Shown one piece after another: positions 12,393-25,800 of a stretch of DNA of 64,000 nucleotides. The notes beneath the pieces were generated by a model that ran no database searches, was not told where the DNA came from, and saw nothing but the letters and a program-made list of their open reading frames with translations. The position numbers were made by a program, and so were the translations under genes. This DNA comes from Reticulitermes speratus (lineage: Eukaryota; Arthropoda; Insecta; Blattodea; Rhinotermitidae), in NCBI GenBank assembly GCA_021186555.1, contig JAJKFL010000330.1, positions 33,772,175 through 33,836,174 of the forward strand. The letters run 5' to 3'. Numbering within the stretch: position 1 is the first letter of the stretch; every line of letters starts with the position of its first letter.

Positions 12393-12991
12393 TATAATAA
12401 AGAAAACAGTGAAAAAACTGTCTTAGTGCTTTGTTGGTACAAATATTTCAATTATAAGTTTAGATATCTAAGACTACACAGTCTGCTTTGTCTTTGCTGT
12501 CCTTATTCTGTTTTATTGTTTTTTTACCTTCATATCTATAGTTACTTGTTTCAAGTGCTGTCCATACTGGGTGAGTGACAGCGACTACAGGAAAATTGTA
12601 TCTATTACAAAAGTATACACATATAAATACCTCACATAACAATGCTATATCAAATGGCAAGTGTGAGACATCCCAGATGTCGTTTCGTTTTATATGACGA
12701 CGCAGAAAATCTGACATGTCTTAAAACTGAAAGAAAAATTGGAACCAAAATATTTTCATTTTTGAATAAAAGTAACTCGTTGTTGCAAATTACTAAAACT
12801 TATTGTTACAAATATAGGACACTGGCTCTTATGAGCTGCTAGGAGTCATTGTTACAGATACATAATACTCATTGTTATGGACTGTTGTCAATCATTCTTA
12901 CAGATACACGATACTTTTTAAAGTAATATTAACACAAGAGCTAAGCAAATATTGTTCACTCTCTGTTAGCAGCAGTTAAAACTCGCCTTCG

Positions 12992-12993
<2 letters not shown>

Positions 12994-13034
<41 letters not shown>
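12994..13034. repeat. (AT)n microsatellite
   Basis: About 20 uninterrupted AT units. Confidence 0.97.
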
Positions 13035-13036
<2 letters not shown>

Positions 13037-13665
13037 CATTCATTGCTAGAGAATGCTGAAAGCACTTTCATTTCCTAAGGTGTATTATGAAAAAATATAT
13101 ATTGATACATTTCCAGCTATATTTGTCTGGATACATCGTCTGAAATTTCTGTACTATTCAAGGGTTAAAACTTCTAGAACAAACACTTGTAGATTCAGGG
13201 CGATATATACAGTGCTAGAAGTAACCAAAAACAAAGCAAGTAGAGAGAATTGCAGGAAAATACGTAGAAAGATTAAAAATAAATAGAAGAGGAACAGGAG
13301 ATATGCAGATTTTAAGGACGAACCTGGAAAAAATGCAAAATAATTTTTCAATATGAAACTAAGAGGAAAATATTGGGCAGGAAAAACAAGTTAGGAAAGA
13401 TAACATGGAAGGTATAACATGGGAGAAAATTGGGTACAGGAGTTTTTGGAGAACAAAAATAATTGAAGACGCTGGGAAGCTGGTCAAGACAGGTGATTGG
13501 AAGAGTCTGAGAAATAGTAATAAGAAGCTTGTACTTCGTCTGAGATCCTGTACGATGAAGTGAAAGTCTTGTAAAACATGGCGATGGGCCATACCGTGTT
13601 TCATTATGAATTGACAGTGATATAGTGATAACAAAGGATAGTCAAGGTATTATAAATAATTCACA

Positions 13666-13671
13666 TTTATT
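13666..13671 (-). terminator. Polyadenylation signal of obst-B
   Basis: AATAAA on the minus strand, about 84 bases past the TAG of exon 5, a normal place for the 3' end of this transcript. Confidence 0.6.
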
Positions 13672-13754
13672 GTTACTAAGCTTAGCTAATAAAGACTTGT
13701 GTCAACAATGTTCCGTATCACAATTTGTATTCCAACATGTCACCAACACACACC

Positions 13755-13890
13755 CTACTGCACTTTGATTGGACGCGGCCTTGCACCGTTTCTGGTATTG
13801 TACTCCTCACCACGAGTTCGATTCTTCGGTTTAGGGTTCTCCAGTTCTGCCAACTGTTCATCTGTGAGAATACCTTTGTACCATTCGGCA
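13755..13890 (-). CDS. obst-B: obst-B exon 5: C-terminal tail and stop
   Basis: The acceptor TTTTATTTCAG precedes T-GCC-GAA-TGG, which finishes the Cys codon begun in exon 4 and reads [20 protein letters not shown] and on to [10 protein letters not shown], then TAG. The Trp-Tyr-Lys and LTDE..L...ENPKPK segment is the conserved post-domain tail of obstructor-B proteins. The end is rich in Arg, Asn and Pro. It has no chitin-binding domain of its own. The frame is intact. Confidence 0.85.
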
Positions 13891-16800
13891 CTGAAATAAA
13901 AGACAGAACAAGAAATTTAATTCACTGGCGTATTTTTATTTTAAGCGGCATTTTTGTCAGCCACTCACACATCGAGTGTTTTAATTCGATGTTGTTGGAG
14001 CCCCTTCTTTGGGAAGGTAATTTTAAATGTTGGGGGAGGATAGCGAAATTGTAAAATTATGTAGTTAAGAGAATTGGAAGTTGTTTTCACTGTTTCACAT
14101 ACACAGGCACTCGAGCGATTTGCATAGTCACTGTCACACTGTACATACGAAACGTCGGGTAAATTTGGAATTTGAGAAGTAGATCACAAATAATTGGGAG
14201 AAGTTATGGGTCGCAAAAAAATCACATAAGGGATTTGAGGATTTTAAAAGAGCCCCTTCATTTTAGGTTAACACAAAATTTATTTCAGTGTGCATAATTA
14301 TTAATGTGTGCATTTTCTTGGTTTGAAGGCTTTGCTGCGTTGGTAGATATCGAAATAGTTTGTTTTAACGTAAAGGAGAGGGAGAAAGGAAGAGGGAGAG
14401 AGAGAGAGGTAACAACAACATAAAGGACAAATAAAGGGATCTGAGTGGAACGAGAAAAGAAGGAGATACACATAAAGAAGTAATAATGGAAGCAAAGAAA
14501 TGACGTGAGGGATTAATGTCTAAGAAATAAATTATTTTCCTCAAAATTTCCTTGCGCCTGCCTTAAAACCCATGTAGATAAAGGAACCGTACATTAAAGT
14601 TCACTACTTCTGGGATGTTACACTGTTTCGTCGGGTAAAGGGTTTCCGACGTTTCGAATTATCGGCGTGCCTTCGTCTTACCTGACATAACCTGACCTCG
14701 TCTTGGATTGCTTGACCCCGAAAATGAAGTTACTGCGACACATCGATCTGCCCACCGAACAACACAGCTTATGTCACAGAAGACTTCAATCTTCAGCAAC
14801 ACCGCTGTGAGAACTTCGAATCTTGGACAGTGTATTAATTTCAATACGAAATAGAGAGAATTTCTGTTAAATGTCCAACGGCCATTCTACTAGTATTAAA
14901 CATTACGTAAATTTGTCCCTGTACGCGCCATGAAAGCATATAGGGGGAGTGGAGTTATAGCTCCACTAAATCTTGATCTTGGAACTAGATGAAGCTGACT
15001 GGTTAGCGTAAGGCCTCGGCCGCTTTACCCTCAGGGAAACAGCCCCCGATACGCATTGAGTAGGAGACTGGCTGGGCCGAATCTTCGGTCTGGACGTTCT
15101 GGAGAAATATGAAATTCTTACCCCTACCGGGATTTGAGACTCGGACCGTCCAGGCCGTAGCTTAGTCAGTATTTTGACTGTGTTAGCCCGGCTCGCATTT
15201 TGTTAGTATTAGTTTCCGTTAGTTCCGCTGAAGCTCACCATTCAGGACGTTTCTGGGCCAGTCGCACGTTTTGCTGACGTCGTTAAACACTTGTCCCATC
15301 TTGCAGCCATTACGGCGGGGCACGTCGCCGTTGATGCACACGTAGAAGTACTGACAGTCGTCGGGGTCGGCGTACCTCGGGTGCTGCTGCGCCTCTGTCA
15401 TGGCCACCTTCGGACACGTGAACTTGAAGACGTCTGTAAGAAGCGCAACATATCTTGAGCTGTAACATACTCAACTATAACATGCAATTTGAAGTGTTTG
15501 TGGATGCATGATCGCAGGATCGAAACCTCTTCGGGTCACTAAAACAACTAACAGTACTTTATTGCATTCCGAAGGGCAGAAGAAACATGAATGGACCAAA
15601 GAAAAGATGGGGAGACCAACATTCATGAGACGGAACAAGCCTGGAAGTGTTTATGCATTGTCGCTTATCATCATCCAAGAACTTACTCCTTTATCAATTC
15701 AATTTAATTTATTTCATCCCTTTGACAACAGCTTATGTAGGATACATCAATATTTCTATTTTATTCTAAAATGTATATGTGAATTCTCACATACATCTTA
15801 TATAAAATATATATACCTTTACATATATATATATAACTTATAAACTTTCACAGTTATTACACAAAATGCTTAACCAATCTGTCAGATCTACATCACCTAC
15901 TTTTATACAAACAATATTCTTCTACAGAATAAAAATATCGCTGCAGTAATAACAATGTCAGTCTCCTTCTAAAATCACAAAATAAATTCTTCAACTTTGC
16001 TTCTAACCAATAAATTGTCTATCGTCGTCGCGTTTTATCAACTGACTTACGAGCAATATTTTAAACCAAAAGTATAGCTATGCGTGTTTGCTGTGGCCGT
16101 ACCAAACTGCGCATGTATATTTCCACTCGTTCAACAGAAATCTCCGTCGAACCGAAAGTCTACCTACAACCGACATATTGTTGTGCCTTTGCATTCTTGG
16201 CACGAGTTAAAAAAAACTCCGTTGCTGGAAAAATCTGACTCTTCTATTCCCAACAATTCACGAACAGCCATTTCCACTTTCTCATTATTGTAAAATGTAC
16301 CAGGATGTGATAAACCCATCAATACGCTAAGGATTGTGTTGAAAAATGATGATACTTCAGTAGAATAAATTTAATTGTCATGATGTAGGGAAAGTTCCTT
16401 TTTGTTTCCCCCCCCCCAATGGCTCGACAGCCCCTTGGGGGCCTAGGCCTCCTCATTTTCGAGGCTTCACGATCACACACTTCAGACACACCACACTCGG
16501 TAGGACTCCTCTGGACGAGTGATCAGCTCGTCGCAGAGACCTCCACCTGACAACACACAACACTTACAACAGACAGACATCCATGTCCCCGGTGGGATTC
16601 AAACCCACAATCCCAGCAAGCGAGCGACCGCAGACCCACGTCTTAGACCGCGCGGCCACTGGGATCGGCGTAGGGAAAGTTACTAATCTAAAATAATTTG
16701 TATAAGGACCGTATTATACTCTATTGCCCTCAGGACGAAAAGGAACAAATAACAACGGCGGAAAGTCATCGTGTCGTTGCGTGACGCTGGTATCGATTTC

Positions 16801-19800
16801 TTTATGACCCAAACAATCAGGCTTACTTCGTACGGACGTTTTCATTACCACGGTCATATATCAGAGGTTCTTCAAAGCGACGGTCGTTTCTACATCAATA
16901 TCTCTTCGTCATGAACCTGAGCATGTTACCGTCTTTCTCCTCAATCTTGCCCGACGCTTCCTTTACGCTCACAGACAAAGAACTAGCTCACGTTTAGCAC
17001 GCTCCACCTCGGGGAATATTTGACGTGTAGGCTGTCTAAGTCGGACTTTAAGTCTAGCCAGTCTTATAGTAATAATACATTTAATATCAATTTATTTATT
17101 TTATCTACACTCTTGTAACTTGGTCGACTGCAATCTGTTACCACACAGCACGCTGGTATAGCTCCGTCTTAGCCGGCACCTAAAGCACTTGCCTCCGCCA
17201 CTAACATCAAATCCCTCTTCTCTACACTACACTACAGCCTGACATATCGTGTAGCCGCACATTTCTTGGAGGCAGTTGGGTTCTGAGAAAAGCAGTCTGC
17301 AGACATTGTTGTAATCAGCTCTGCTAGTCCCATTGTTGTAACTAATAAAATGTGAAACCCAATTAAAAGCTTATTCCTTGTTATGCTAAAGCCGGGATTA
17401 GACGGCGCGTGGCTCGGCTCGTTTTACGTCATAACTGACGTCACTGACAAAGCATCGTATTCAAACGCGCCGTGTAATCGGCCTGGCGCGGCGCGGAGTG
17501 TGATTGGTGGAGCGAGGCTCGTGGGATCGCCTCAGAAGCGGTTTTCTCACGATCCTCAAAGGGACTCGGCGCGGGCAGCTTTTGCGGCTACAAGGCGCTT
17601 GCAGTCTACGCGCCAAGCCAGTCTCGTCCAAGCCTGTATACACTTAGGTCTGGTCTTTGTTTTCTGCTGTCGGGGTGCGCGAAGAGTGAAAGTTTCTGTC
17701 CCACAATTGGTATTGGCTAGAATGGAGTGGTCAAACGAGGACATTTTTAAGTTCATAGAACAACACGACTTATTCCACAAGCCGAGCCGAACCTACCCGA
17801 GCAAGGCCGCTGGTCCGCCATTTGCCGAGCTGCGCCGCGTCGTGTAGCCAGATTGTCTTTTCTGTTCCGATCTGTTGGCCGAGCAAGTGACGTCACGTCA
17901 CTGAACGAGCCACGCGCCGTCTAATCACGGCTTAAGAAGACCAGCAACAATCGACCACAATAGCACGCCTGTATTGTGATACAATTCGACCCCTGGCTGT
18001 AATCAGGTACCGAAACAGGACATCACCCAGCTTAAATAACTTTCAACGGTAATTGTACCTGTCACAGGATATCCTGCCCGCTGCAGGCTTTCTATGTGAT
18101 AAAGCTGTTTGTTGAGTGACACGATAAATTGGCCGCTCTGTGTTAATTCTGTCGTTCTCGGTACGTTACTGATAGAGCTACATGTTTGTAATCTTCATGC
18201 ACATTTTAATAACACTGGCGCTCACATATTTTCTATATCATTCATTCTGCAGTCTGTCTTACGACAGGTCCGTAGCCTCTTCATTCTGCAGTCTGTCTTA
18301 CGACAGGTCCGTAGCCTCTTCATTCTGCAGTCTGTCTTACGACAGGTCCGTAGCCTCTTCATTCTGCAGTCTGTCTTACGACAGGTCCGTAGCCTCTTCA
18401 TTCTGCAGTCTGTCTTACGACAGGTCCGTAGCCTCTTCATTCTGTAGTCTGTCTTACGACAGGTCCGTAGCCTCTTCATTCTGTAGTCTGTCTTACGACA
18501 GGTCCGTAGCCTCTTCATTCTGCAGTCTGTCTTACAACAGGTCCGTAGTCTCTTCATTCTGCAGTCTGTCTTACGACAGGTCCGTAGCCTCTTCATTCTG
18601 CAGTCTGTCTTACGACAGGTCCGTAGCCTCTTCATTCTGCAGTCTGTCTTACGACAGGACCGTAGCCTCTTCATTCTGCAGTCTGTTTTAGGACAGGTCC
18701 GTAGCCTCTTCATTCTGTAGTCTGTCTTAGGACAGGTCCGTAGCCTCTTCATTCTGTAGTCTGTCTTACGACAGGTCCGTAGCCTCTTCATTCTGTAATC
18801 TGTCTTACGACAGGTCCGTAGCCTCTTCATTCTGCAGTCTGTCTTACGACAGGTCCGTAGCCTCTTCATTCTGTAGTCTGTCTTACGACAGGTCCGTAGC
18901 CTCTTCATTCTGCAGTCTGTCTTACGACAGGTCCGTAGCCTCTTCATTCTGCAGTCTGTCTTACGACAGGTCCGTAGCCTCTTCATTCTGTAATCTGTCT
19001 TACGACAGGTCCGTAGCCTCTTCATTCTGCAGTCTGTCTTACGACAGGTCCGTAGTCTCTTCGTTCTGTAGTTTGTCTTACGACAGGTCCGTAGCCTCTT
19101 CATTCTGCAGTCTGTCTTACGACAGGTCCGTAGCCTCTTCCAAAGCGAGATCTCCATTGACTGCGATCTAGTGCTCCCTCTTTCAATTTACAGTATCCTC
19201 TCTTTCCCTTAAGGTCATCCAGTAGCTGCTTACGTCTTCTCCCTCGTCGTCCCGTCATTTCTATCCTTCCCTCTAACTTTCCTTCAATCACATGTTTCAG
19301 AAGGCAGTTCCTATATATGCAGGCTATAAAGGTAAAAATAAAATTTTTCCTGTCCATATAGGGAGAGCTACACTCATTCTTAACCTCGGTACTAAATGAA
19401 AATAAATGCTTAACTTCACGCTCCGGCTGCTTTACTCCACGGACAGTGCCCGCGTAGGCATTGAATAGGGGGCTGGGTGGGACTCAGAGCCGGTCTGCAC
19501 GTTTTGGAGAAGAGAAAAACCGGGATTCGAGACCCGGACCTCCAGCCCGCAGCTACTCTATACCAACTGCGCTGTCAAGGCTCCATTACGAAGCTACGGT
19601 ACTGAAAACGGCGTGTTTTAATGTCGCAAGATGGAGGAATACAGGGCACCTCACTCCAACCGCTGTGGAAGCTTAAGTCTACCAGACTATACGGTGTCAC
19701 ATTCCAGACGATATTAATTTTTACAAGAAGAGAACTTTAGCCTTACGAGGTTTCAGTTTCTCACAGCGGTGTTGATGAGGTTTCAGTTCTTCTGGGATGT

Positions 19801-22800
19801 TATGCAGTGTCGACTGGTAAGAGTTACGGACGTTTCGAAAGGCCGTAATGCCTTTATGCTGTTTGAGTCTGAAGAGGAAGGCACTAAACGTCGGTGGCTA
19901 CTAGCTGACACGTTGCAACATTCCGGAAGAATTGAAACTTGAGTAGCCTTGTTTGTTCAGTCGGTGGAATGTAAGACTTAATGTCAGGGTCGTCGGTCTG
20001 ACAGGCGCTTTGCATACAGTTCCTGCTATTTACTGAATTATTTGCCAAGTCTTATTGGAAGAATTAAAAGGAAAATTTTGTATACAAACAAAAAACTTAA
20101 AACTCTGCAAGAAATTTGGAAACCTGACATCGGTGTAATAAAAAACGTAATTTTTGTGATGATTACACGTGGAGACAAATTCTTACGTAAATATGACGTC
20201 ATAATAGCAACGCATTGCAAGATGAAGCAAATTATTACACCTGGAGAGTAAATATATGATTATCATTTGTAAGAACAGGTGTAAAGACATTACATTTTTC
20301 TGCTTCCGACTCAATAATTTAGGTCTTACCAAAAGAGGCTGTGTGATTTCGTCTATTCTTTTCTTTAAGTATAGCCGGAAGGTCGCGGGTTCGATTCCCG
20401 ATGGTGTCATTGCAATTTTTCATTGACATAATCCTTTAGGTCGCATTATGGCCCTGGGGTCGACTCAGCCTCTAACAGAAGTGAGTACCAGGAGTATTTT
20501 CTGCGGGGTAAAGGCGGCCGGTGCTAGGGCTGACAACCTTACCATCTTCATGTGCCGATTGTCTAGAAATCTGGGAGCCTCAACCTCCTGGAAACCTCAG
20601 GGCCTGTGCAGTTCTGTAATGGGATTGCTTTACCTTATCCCCAGAGGAAGTTAAAAGAAGACAGACAATGTACATATAACGTAATATTGTGGCGCATTCG
20701 TTTAATGATTTTCCCGTGGAAAAGCAATAAGTATTACATATTCTGAGTGTGTGTCTGTAGCCTTAGTTATCCAGCATGCAAAGCGCATGCGTCGTATTGT
20801 ATTGCCATCTGTGGCCTGTCTGGGTGTAACATATATTTCACATTATCTCATAAATGACACGATTTTAGGGAAAAAGTTATTAAGCATAAAATACGTTTCT
20901 CAATTTTCTCTACAAATTTTGTCTGAAATATTTTTTCATTCTAATAAGAATTCAGCGAGATATTGTCATAAATGTACAAAGGTCTCCGTGTAAAGTACCA
21001 TTTATTCTTGTCAGATTCCAATGAAACTTGAATTTTCTCGACAGATTTTCGAAAAATACTTAAATATCAAATTTCATTAAAATGCGACCAGTGGGAGCCG
21101 AGTTGTCCCATGCGGATGGACAGACAGAAAGACACACAGACATGAAGAAGCTGATAGTCGCTTTTCGCAATTTTGCTAACACGCCTAAAGAAAGAAGCAA
21201 GGAGAGCCCTTTCCTCAATTCTTTCTTCCAAATTATTTATTGTTGGTCACGTCTTGTCATCGGCTTGCACAAACATATTTATTGTTGGTCACGTCTTGTC
21301 ATCGGCTTGCACAAACATATTTATTGTTGGTCACGTCTTGTCATCGGCTTGCACAAACATATTTATTGTTGGTCACGTCTTGTCATCGGCTTGCACAAAC
21401 ATATTTATTGTTGGTCACGTCTTGTCATCGGCTTGCACAAACATATTTATTGTTGGTCACGTCTTATCATCGGCTTGCACAAACATATTTATTGTTGGTC
21501 ACGTCTTGTCATCGGCTTGCACAAACATATTTATTGTTGGTCACGTCTTGTCATCGGCTTGCACAAACATATTTATTGTTGGTCACGTCTTGTCATCGGC
21601 TTGCACAAACATATTTATTGTTGGTCACGTCTTGTCATCGGCTTGCATAAACATATTTATTGTTAGTCACGTCTTGTCATCGGCTTGCACAAACATATTT
21701 ATTGTTGGTCACGTCTTGTCATCGGCTTGCATAAACATATTTATTGTTGGTCACGTCTTGTCATCGGCTTGCACAAACATATTTATTGTTGGTCACGTCT
21801 TGTCATCGGCTTGCACAAACATATTTATTGTTGGTCACGTCTTGTCATCGGCTTGCACAAACATATTTATTGTTGGTCACGTCTTGTCATCGGCTTGCAC
21901 AAACATATTTATTGTTGGTCACGTCTTGTCATCGGCTTGCACAAACATATTTATTGTTGGTCACGTCTTGTCATCGGCTTGCACAAACATATTTATTGTT
22001 GGTCACGTCTTGTCATCGGCTTGCACAAACATATTTATTGTTGGTCACGTCTTGTCATCGGCTTGCACAAACATATTTATTGTTGGCCACGTCTTGTCAT
22101 CGGCTTGCACAAACATATTTATTGTTGGTCACGTCTTGTCATCGGCTTGCACAAACATATTTATTGTTGGTCACGTCTTGTCATCGGCTTGCACAAACAT
22201 ATTTATTGTTGGTCACGTCTTGTCATCGGCTTGCACAAACATATTTATTGTTGGTCACGTCTTGTCATCGGCTTGCACAAACATATTTATTGTTGGTCAC
22301 GTCTTGTCATCGGCTTGCACAAACATTTATTGTTGGTCACTTCTTGTCATCGGCTTGCACAAACATATTTATTGTTGGTCACGTCTTGTCATCGGCTTGC
22401 ACAAACATATTTATTGTTGGCCACGTCTTGTCATCGGCTTGCACAAACATATTTATTGTTGGTCACGTCTTGTCATCGGCTTGCACAAACATATTTATTG
22501 TTGGTCACGTCTTGTCATCGGCTTGCACAAACATATTTATTGTTGGTCACGTCTTGTCATCGGCTTGCACAAACATATTTATTGTTGGTCACGTCTTGTC
22601 ATCGGCTTGCACAAACATATTTATTGTTGGTCACGTCTTGTCATCGGCTTGCACAAACATATTTATTGTTGGTCACGTCTTGTCATCGGCTTGCACAAAC
22701 ATATTTATTGTTGGTCACGTCTTGTCATCGGCTTGCACAAACATATTTTCTCAGTACACTTTATGTTCAGCAATTTCCCGTTGCTCAGTATAATATCTGA

Positions 22801-25800
22801 CCAATATTTTTGTTATTTCCTGTCTCTGTTCCACGTGGCATGTGGGCGGAACACTCAGCTGCTAAAATTTACACAATAAGCGAGCCGAAAGGAAGTTACA
22901 ATCGATACCGGTCACATAAAGTTGTTCCAATACTATTACGTAATTACTGTCGTGGTAGTTACCACCCACCTTCTGAAGAACAACCCTTCTTCTTGGCCTC
23001 GTCAGGCCACGTGCAGATTCCAGTTTTCTCGTTGTATACGAGACCGTCAGGACACGAGATCATGTTGAACTTGCCGTCCACACAGTAATAGAACTTGTCG
23101 CAGATGTGGGGTTCTTCGTGAGCGAAGTAGCCATTCTTCCGCCGGCAGTGCAGGCTGGGTTGTGGCTCCTCTGTAACGGTAATCAGGTATACCAGTTGGA
23201 ATCTTATGCCAGGTTACCGGTCATAAGCATAAATATTGAAATGCGTGACTTCCCTCTGCGAAATCACTGCCAACTTCAAACAAGTTCTCCATAACTTAAC
23301 ATTGTATTTACCGTGCATTTTCAAATGAGATGTGTTCAAAAATCACCAACTAATGCACATAAATTTTCAATAGTTTATTCTTCAATAGTCATCACTCTGC
23401 AACAGCACAACAGCGGCGTCATGCAGCTTACGTAGTACACACAGATGACCACCTTACTACAAGACCAAACTGCCACTTAGTACACACAGATGACCACCTT
23501 ACTACAAGACCAAACTGCCACGTAGTACACACAGATGACCACCTTACTACAAGACCAAACTGCCACTTAGTACACACAGATGACCACCTTACTACAAGAC
23601 CAAACTGCCACTTAGTACACACAGATGACCACCTTACTACAAGGCCAAACTGCCACTTAGTACACACAGATGACCACCTTACTACAAGACCAAACTGCCA
23701 CTTAGTACACACAGATGACCACCTTACTACAAGACCAAACTGCCACGTAGTACACACAGATGACCACCTTACTACAAGACCAAACTGCCACTTAGTACAC
23801 ACAGATGACCACCTTACTACAAGACCAAACTGCCACGTAGTACACACAGATGACCACCTTACTACAAGACCAAACTGCCACTTAGTACACACAGATGACC
23901 ACCTTACTACAAGACCAAACTGCCACGTAGTACACACAGATGACCACCTTACTACAAGACCAAACTGCCACTTAGTACACACAGATGACCACCTTACTAC
24001 AAGACCAAACTGCCACTTAGTACACACAGATGACCACCTTACTACAAGGCCAAACTGCCACTTAGTACACACAGATGACCACCTTACTACAAGACCAAAC
24101 TGCCACTTAGTACACACAGATGACCACCTTACTACAAGACCAAACTGCCACGTAGTACACACAGATGACCACCTTACTACAAGACCAAACTGCCACTTAG
24201 TACACACAGATGACCACCTTACTACAAGACCAAACTGCCACTTAGTACACACAGATGACCACCTTACTACAAGACCAAACTGCCACTTAGTACACACAGA
24301 TGACCACCTTACTACAAGACCAAACTGCCACTTAGTACACACAGATGACCACCTTACTACAAGACCAAACTGCCACGTAGTACACACAGATGACCACCTT
24401 ACTACAAGACCAAACTGCCACTTAGTACACACAGATGACCACCTTACTACAAGACCAAACTGCCACGTAGTACACACAGATGACCACCTTACTACAAGAC
24501 CAAACTGCCACTTAGTACACACAGATGACCACCTTACTACAATACCAAACTGCCACTTAGTACACACAGATGACCACCTTACTACAAGGCCAAACTGCCA
24601 CTTAGTACACACAGATGACCACCTTACTACAAGACCAAACTGCCACTTAGTACACACAGATGACACACCTTACTACAAGACCAAACTGCCACGTAGTACA
24701 CACAGATGACCACCTTACTACAAGACCAAACTGCCACTTAGTACACAAAAGATGACACACTTACTACAAGACCAAACTGCCACTTAGTACACACAGATGA
24801 CCACCTTACTACAAGGCCAAACTGCCACTTAGTACACACAGATGACCACCTTACTACAAGACCATACTGCCACTTAGTACACACAGATGACCACCTTACT
24901 ACAAGACCAAACTGCCACGTAGTACACACAGATGACCACCTTACTACAAGACCAAACTGCCACTTAGTACACACAGATGACCACCTTACTACAAGACCAA
25001 ACTGCCACTTAGTACACACAGATGACCACCTTACTACAAGGCCAAACTGCCACTTAGTACACACAGATGACCACCTTACTACAAGACCAAACTGCCACTT
25101 AGTACACACAGATGACCACCTTACTACAAGACCAAACTGCCACTTAGTACACACAGATGACCACCTTACTACAAGACCAAACTGCCACTTAGTACACACA
25201 GATGACCACCTTACTACAAGACCAAACTGCCACTTAGTACACACAGATGACCACCTTACTACAAGACCAAACTGCCACTTAGTACACACAGATGACCACC
25301 TTACTACAAGACCAAACTGCCACTTAGTACACACAGATGACCACCTTACTACAAGGCCAAACTGCCACTTAGTACACACAGATGACCACCTTACTACAAG
25401 ACCAAAACTGCCACTTAGTACACACAGATGACCACCTTACTACAAGACCAAACTGCCACTTAGTACACACAGATGACCACCTTACTACAAGACCAAACTG
25501 CCACTTAGTACACACAGATGACCACCTTACTACAAGACCAAACTGCCACTTAGTACACACAGATGACCACCTTACTACAAGACCAAACTGCCACTTAGTA
25601 CACACAGATGACCACCTTACTACAAGACCAAACTGCCACTTAGTACACACAGATGACCACCTTACTACAAGACCAAACTGCCACTTAGTACACACAGATG
25701 ACCACCTTACTACAAGGCCAAACTGCCACTTAGTACACACAGATGACCACCTTACTACAAGACCAAACTGCCACTTAGTACACACAGATGACCACCTTAC

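Larger units (their letters stand above)
12150..12453. repeat. Foldback element with two inverted hammerhead motifs
   Basis: Two arms of about 125-130 bp (from TTTGTACCAACAAATGCACT on the left to its complement on the right) are separated by a short centre. Each arm carries a hammerhead-like motif facing away from the centre. The outer ACCAACAAATGCAC word recurs in the 53.1-kb foldback and, as ACCAACTAATGCAC, at the ends of the 23.3-26.7 kb structure. I take these to share an origin in Penelope-like elements. Confidence 0.8.
17150..18045 (+). repeat. Host repeat of the Harbinger insertion, inverted copy at 31.5-31.8 kb
   Basis: About 240 bp left and 110 bp right of the Harbinger element are the reverse complement of 31515-31800 (shared words AGCTCTGCTAGTCCCATTG, CAACAATCGACCACAATAGC). 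This is an older dispersed repeat or inverted duplication of unknown class. Confidence 0.75.
15434..22969 (-). other. obst-B intron 3 (7.5 kb), repeat-filled
   Basis: Bounded by AAG|GTGGGT at exon 3 and TTACAG at exon 4. It holds a SINE C, a Harbinger-like element, the 39-bp array with its LINE source, a SINE A, a SINE B and the 42-bp array. 15.43-16.40, 16.68-17.15, 19.94-20.36 and 20.66-21.23 kb show nothing I can name. Confidence 0.8.

Noticed and set aside
14659-14844. Minus-strand frame containing [14 protein letters not shown]
   Set aside because: It is part of foldback family F, found in many copies; no conserved domain or splice context.
15508-15843. 111-codon plus-strand frame in obst-B intron 3
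   Set aside because: Low-complexity ending in Tyr/Ile from TATA repeats, no homology that I recognise, no splice or promoter signals.
21173-22879. Open reading frames of 568, 371 and 349 codons over the 42-bp array
   Set aside because: All three frames are open because the unit is 42 bp without stops. The 'proteins' are pure 14-residue repeats with no start context, splice sites or domain.
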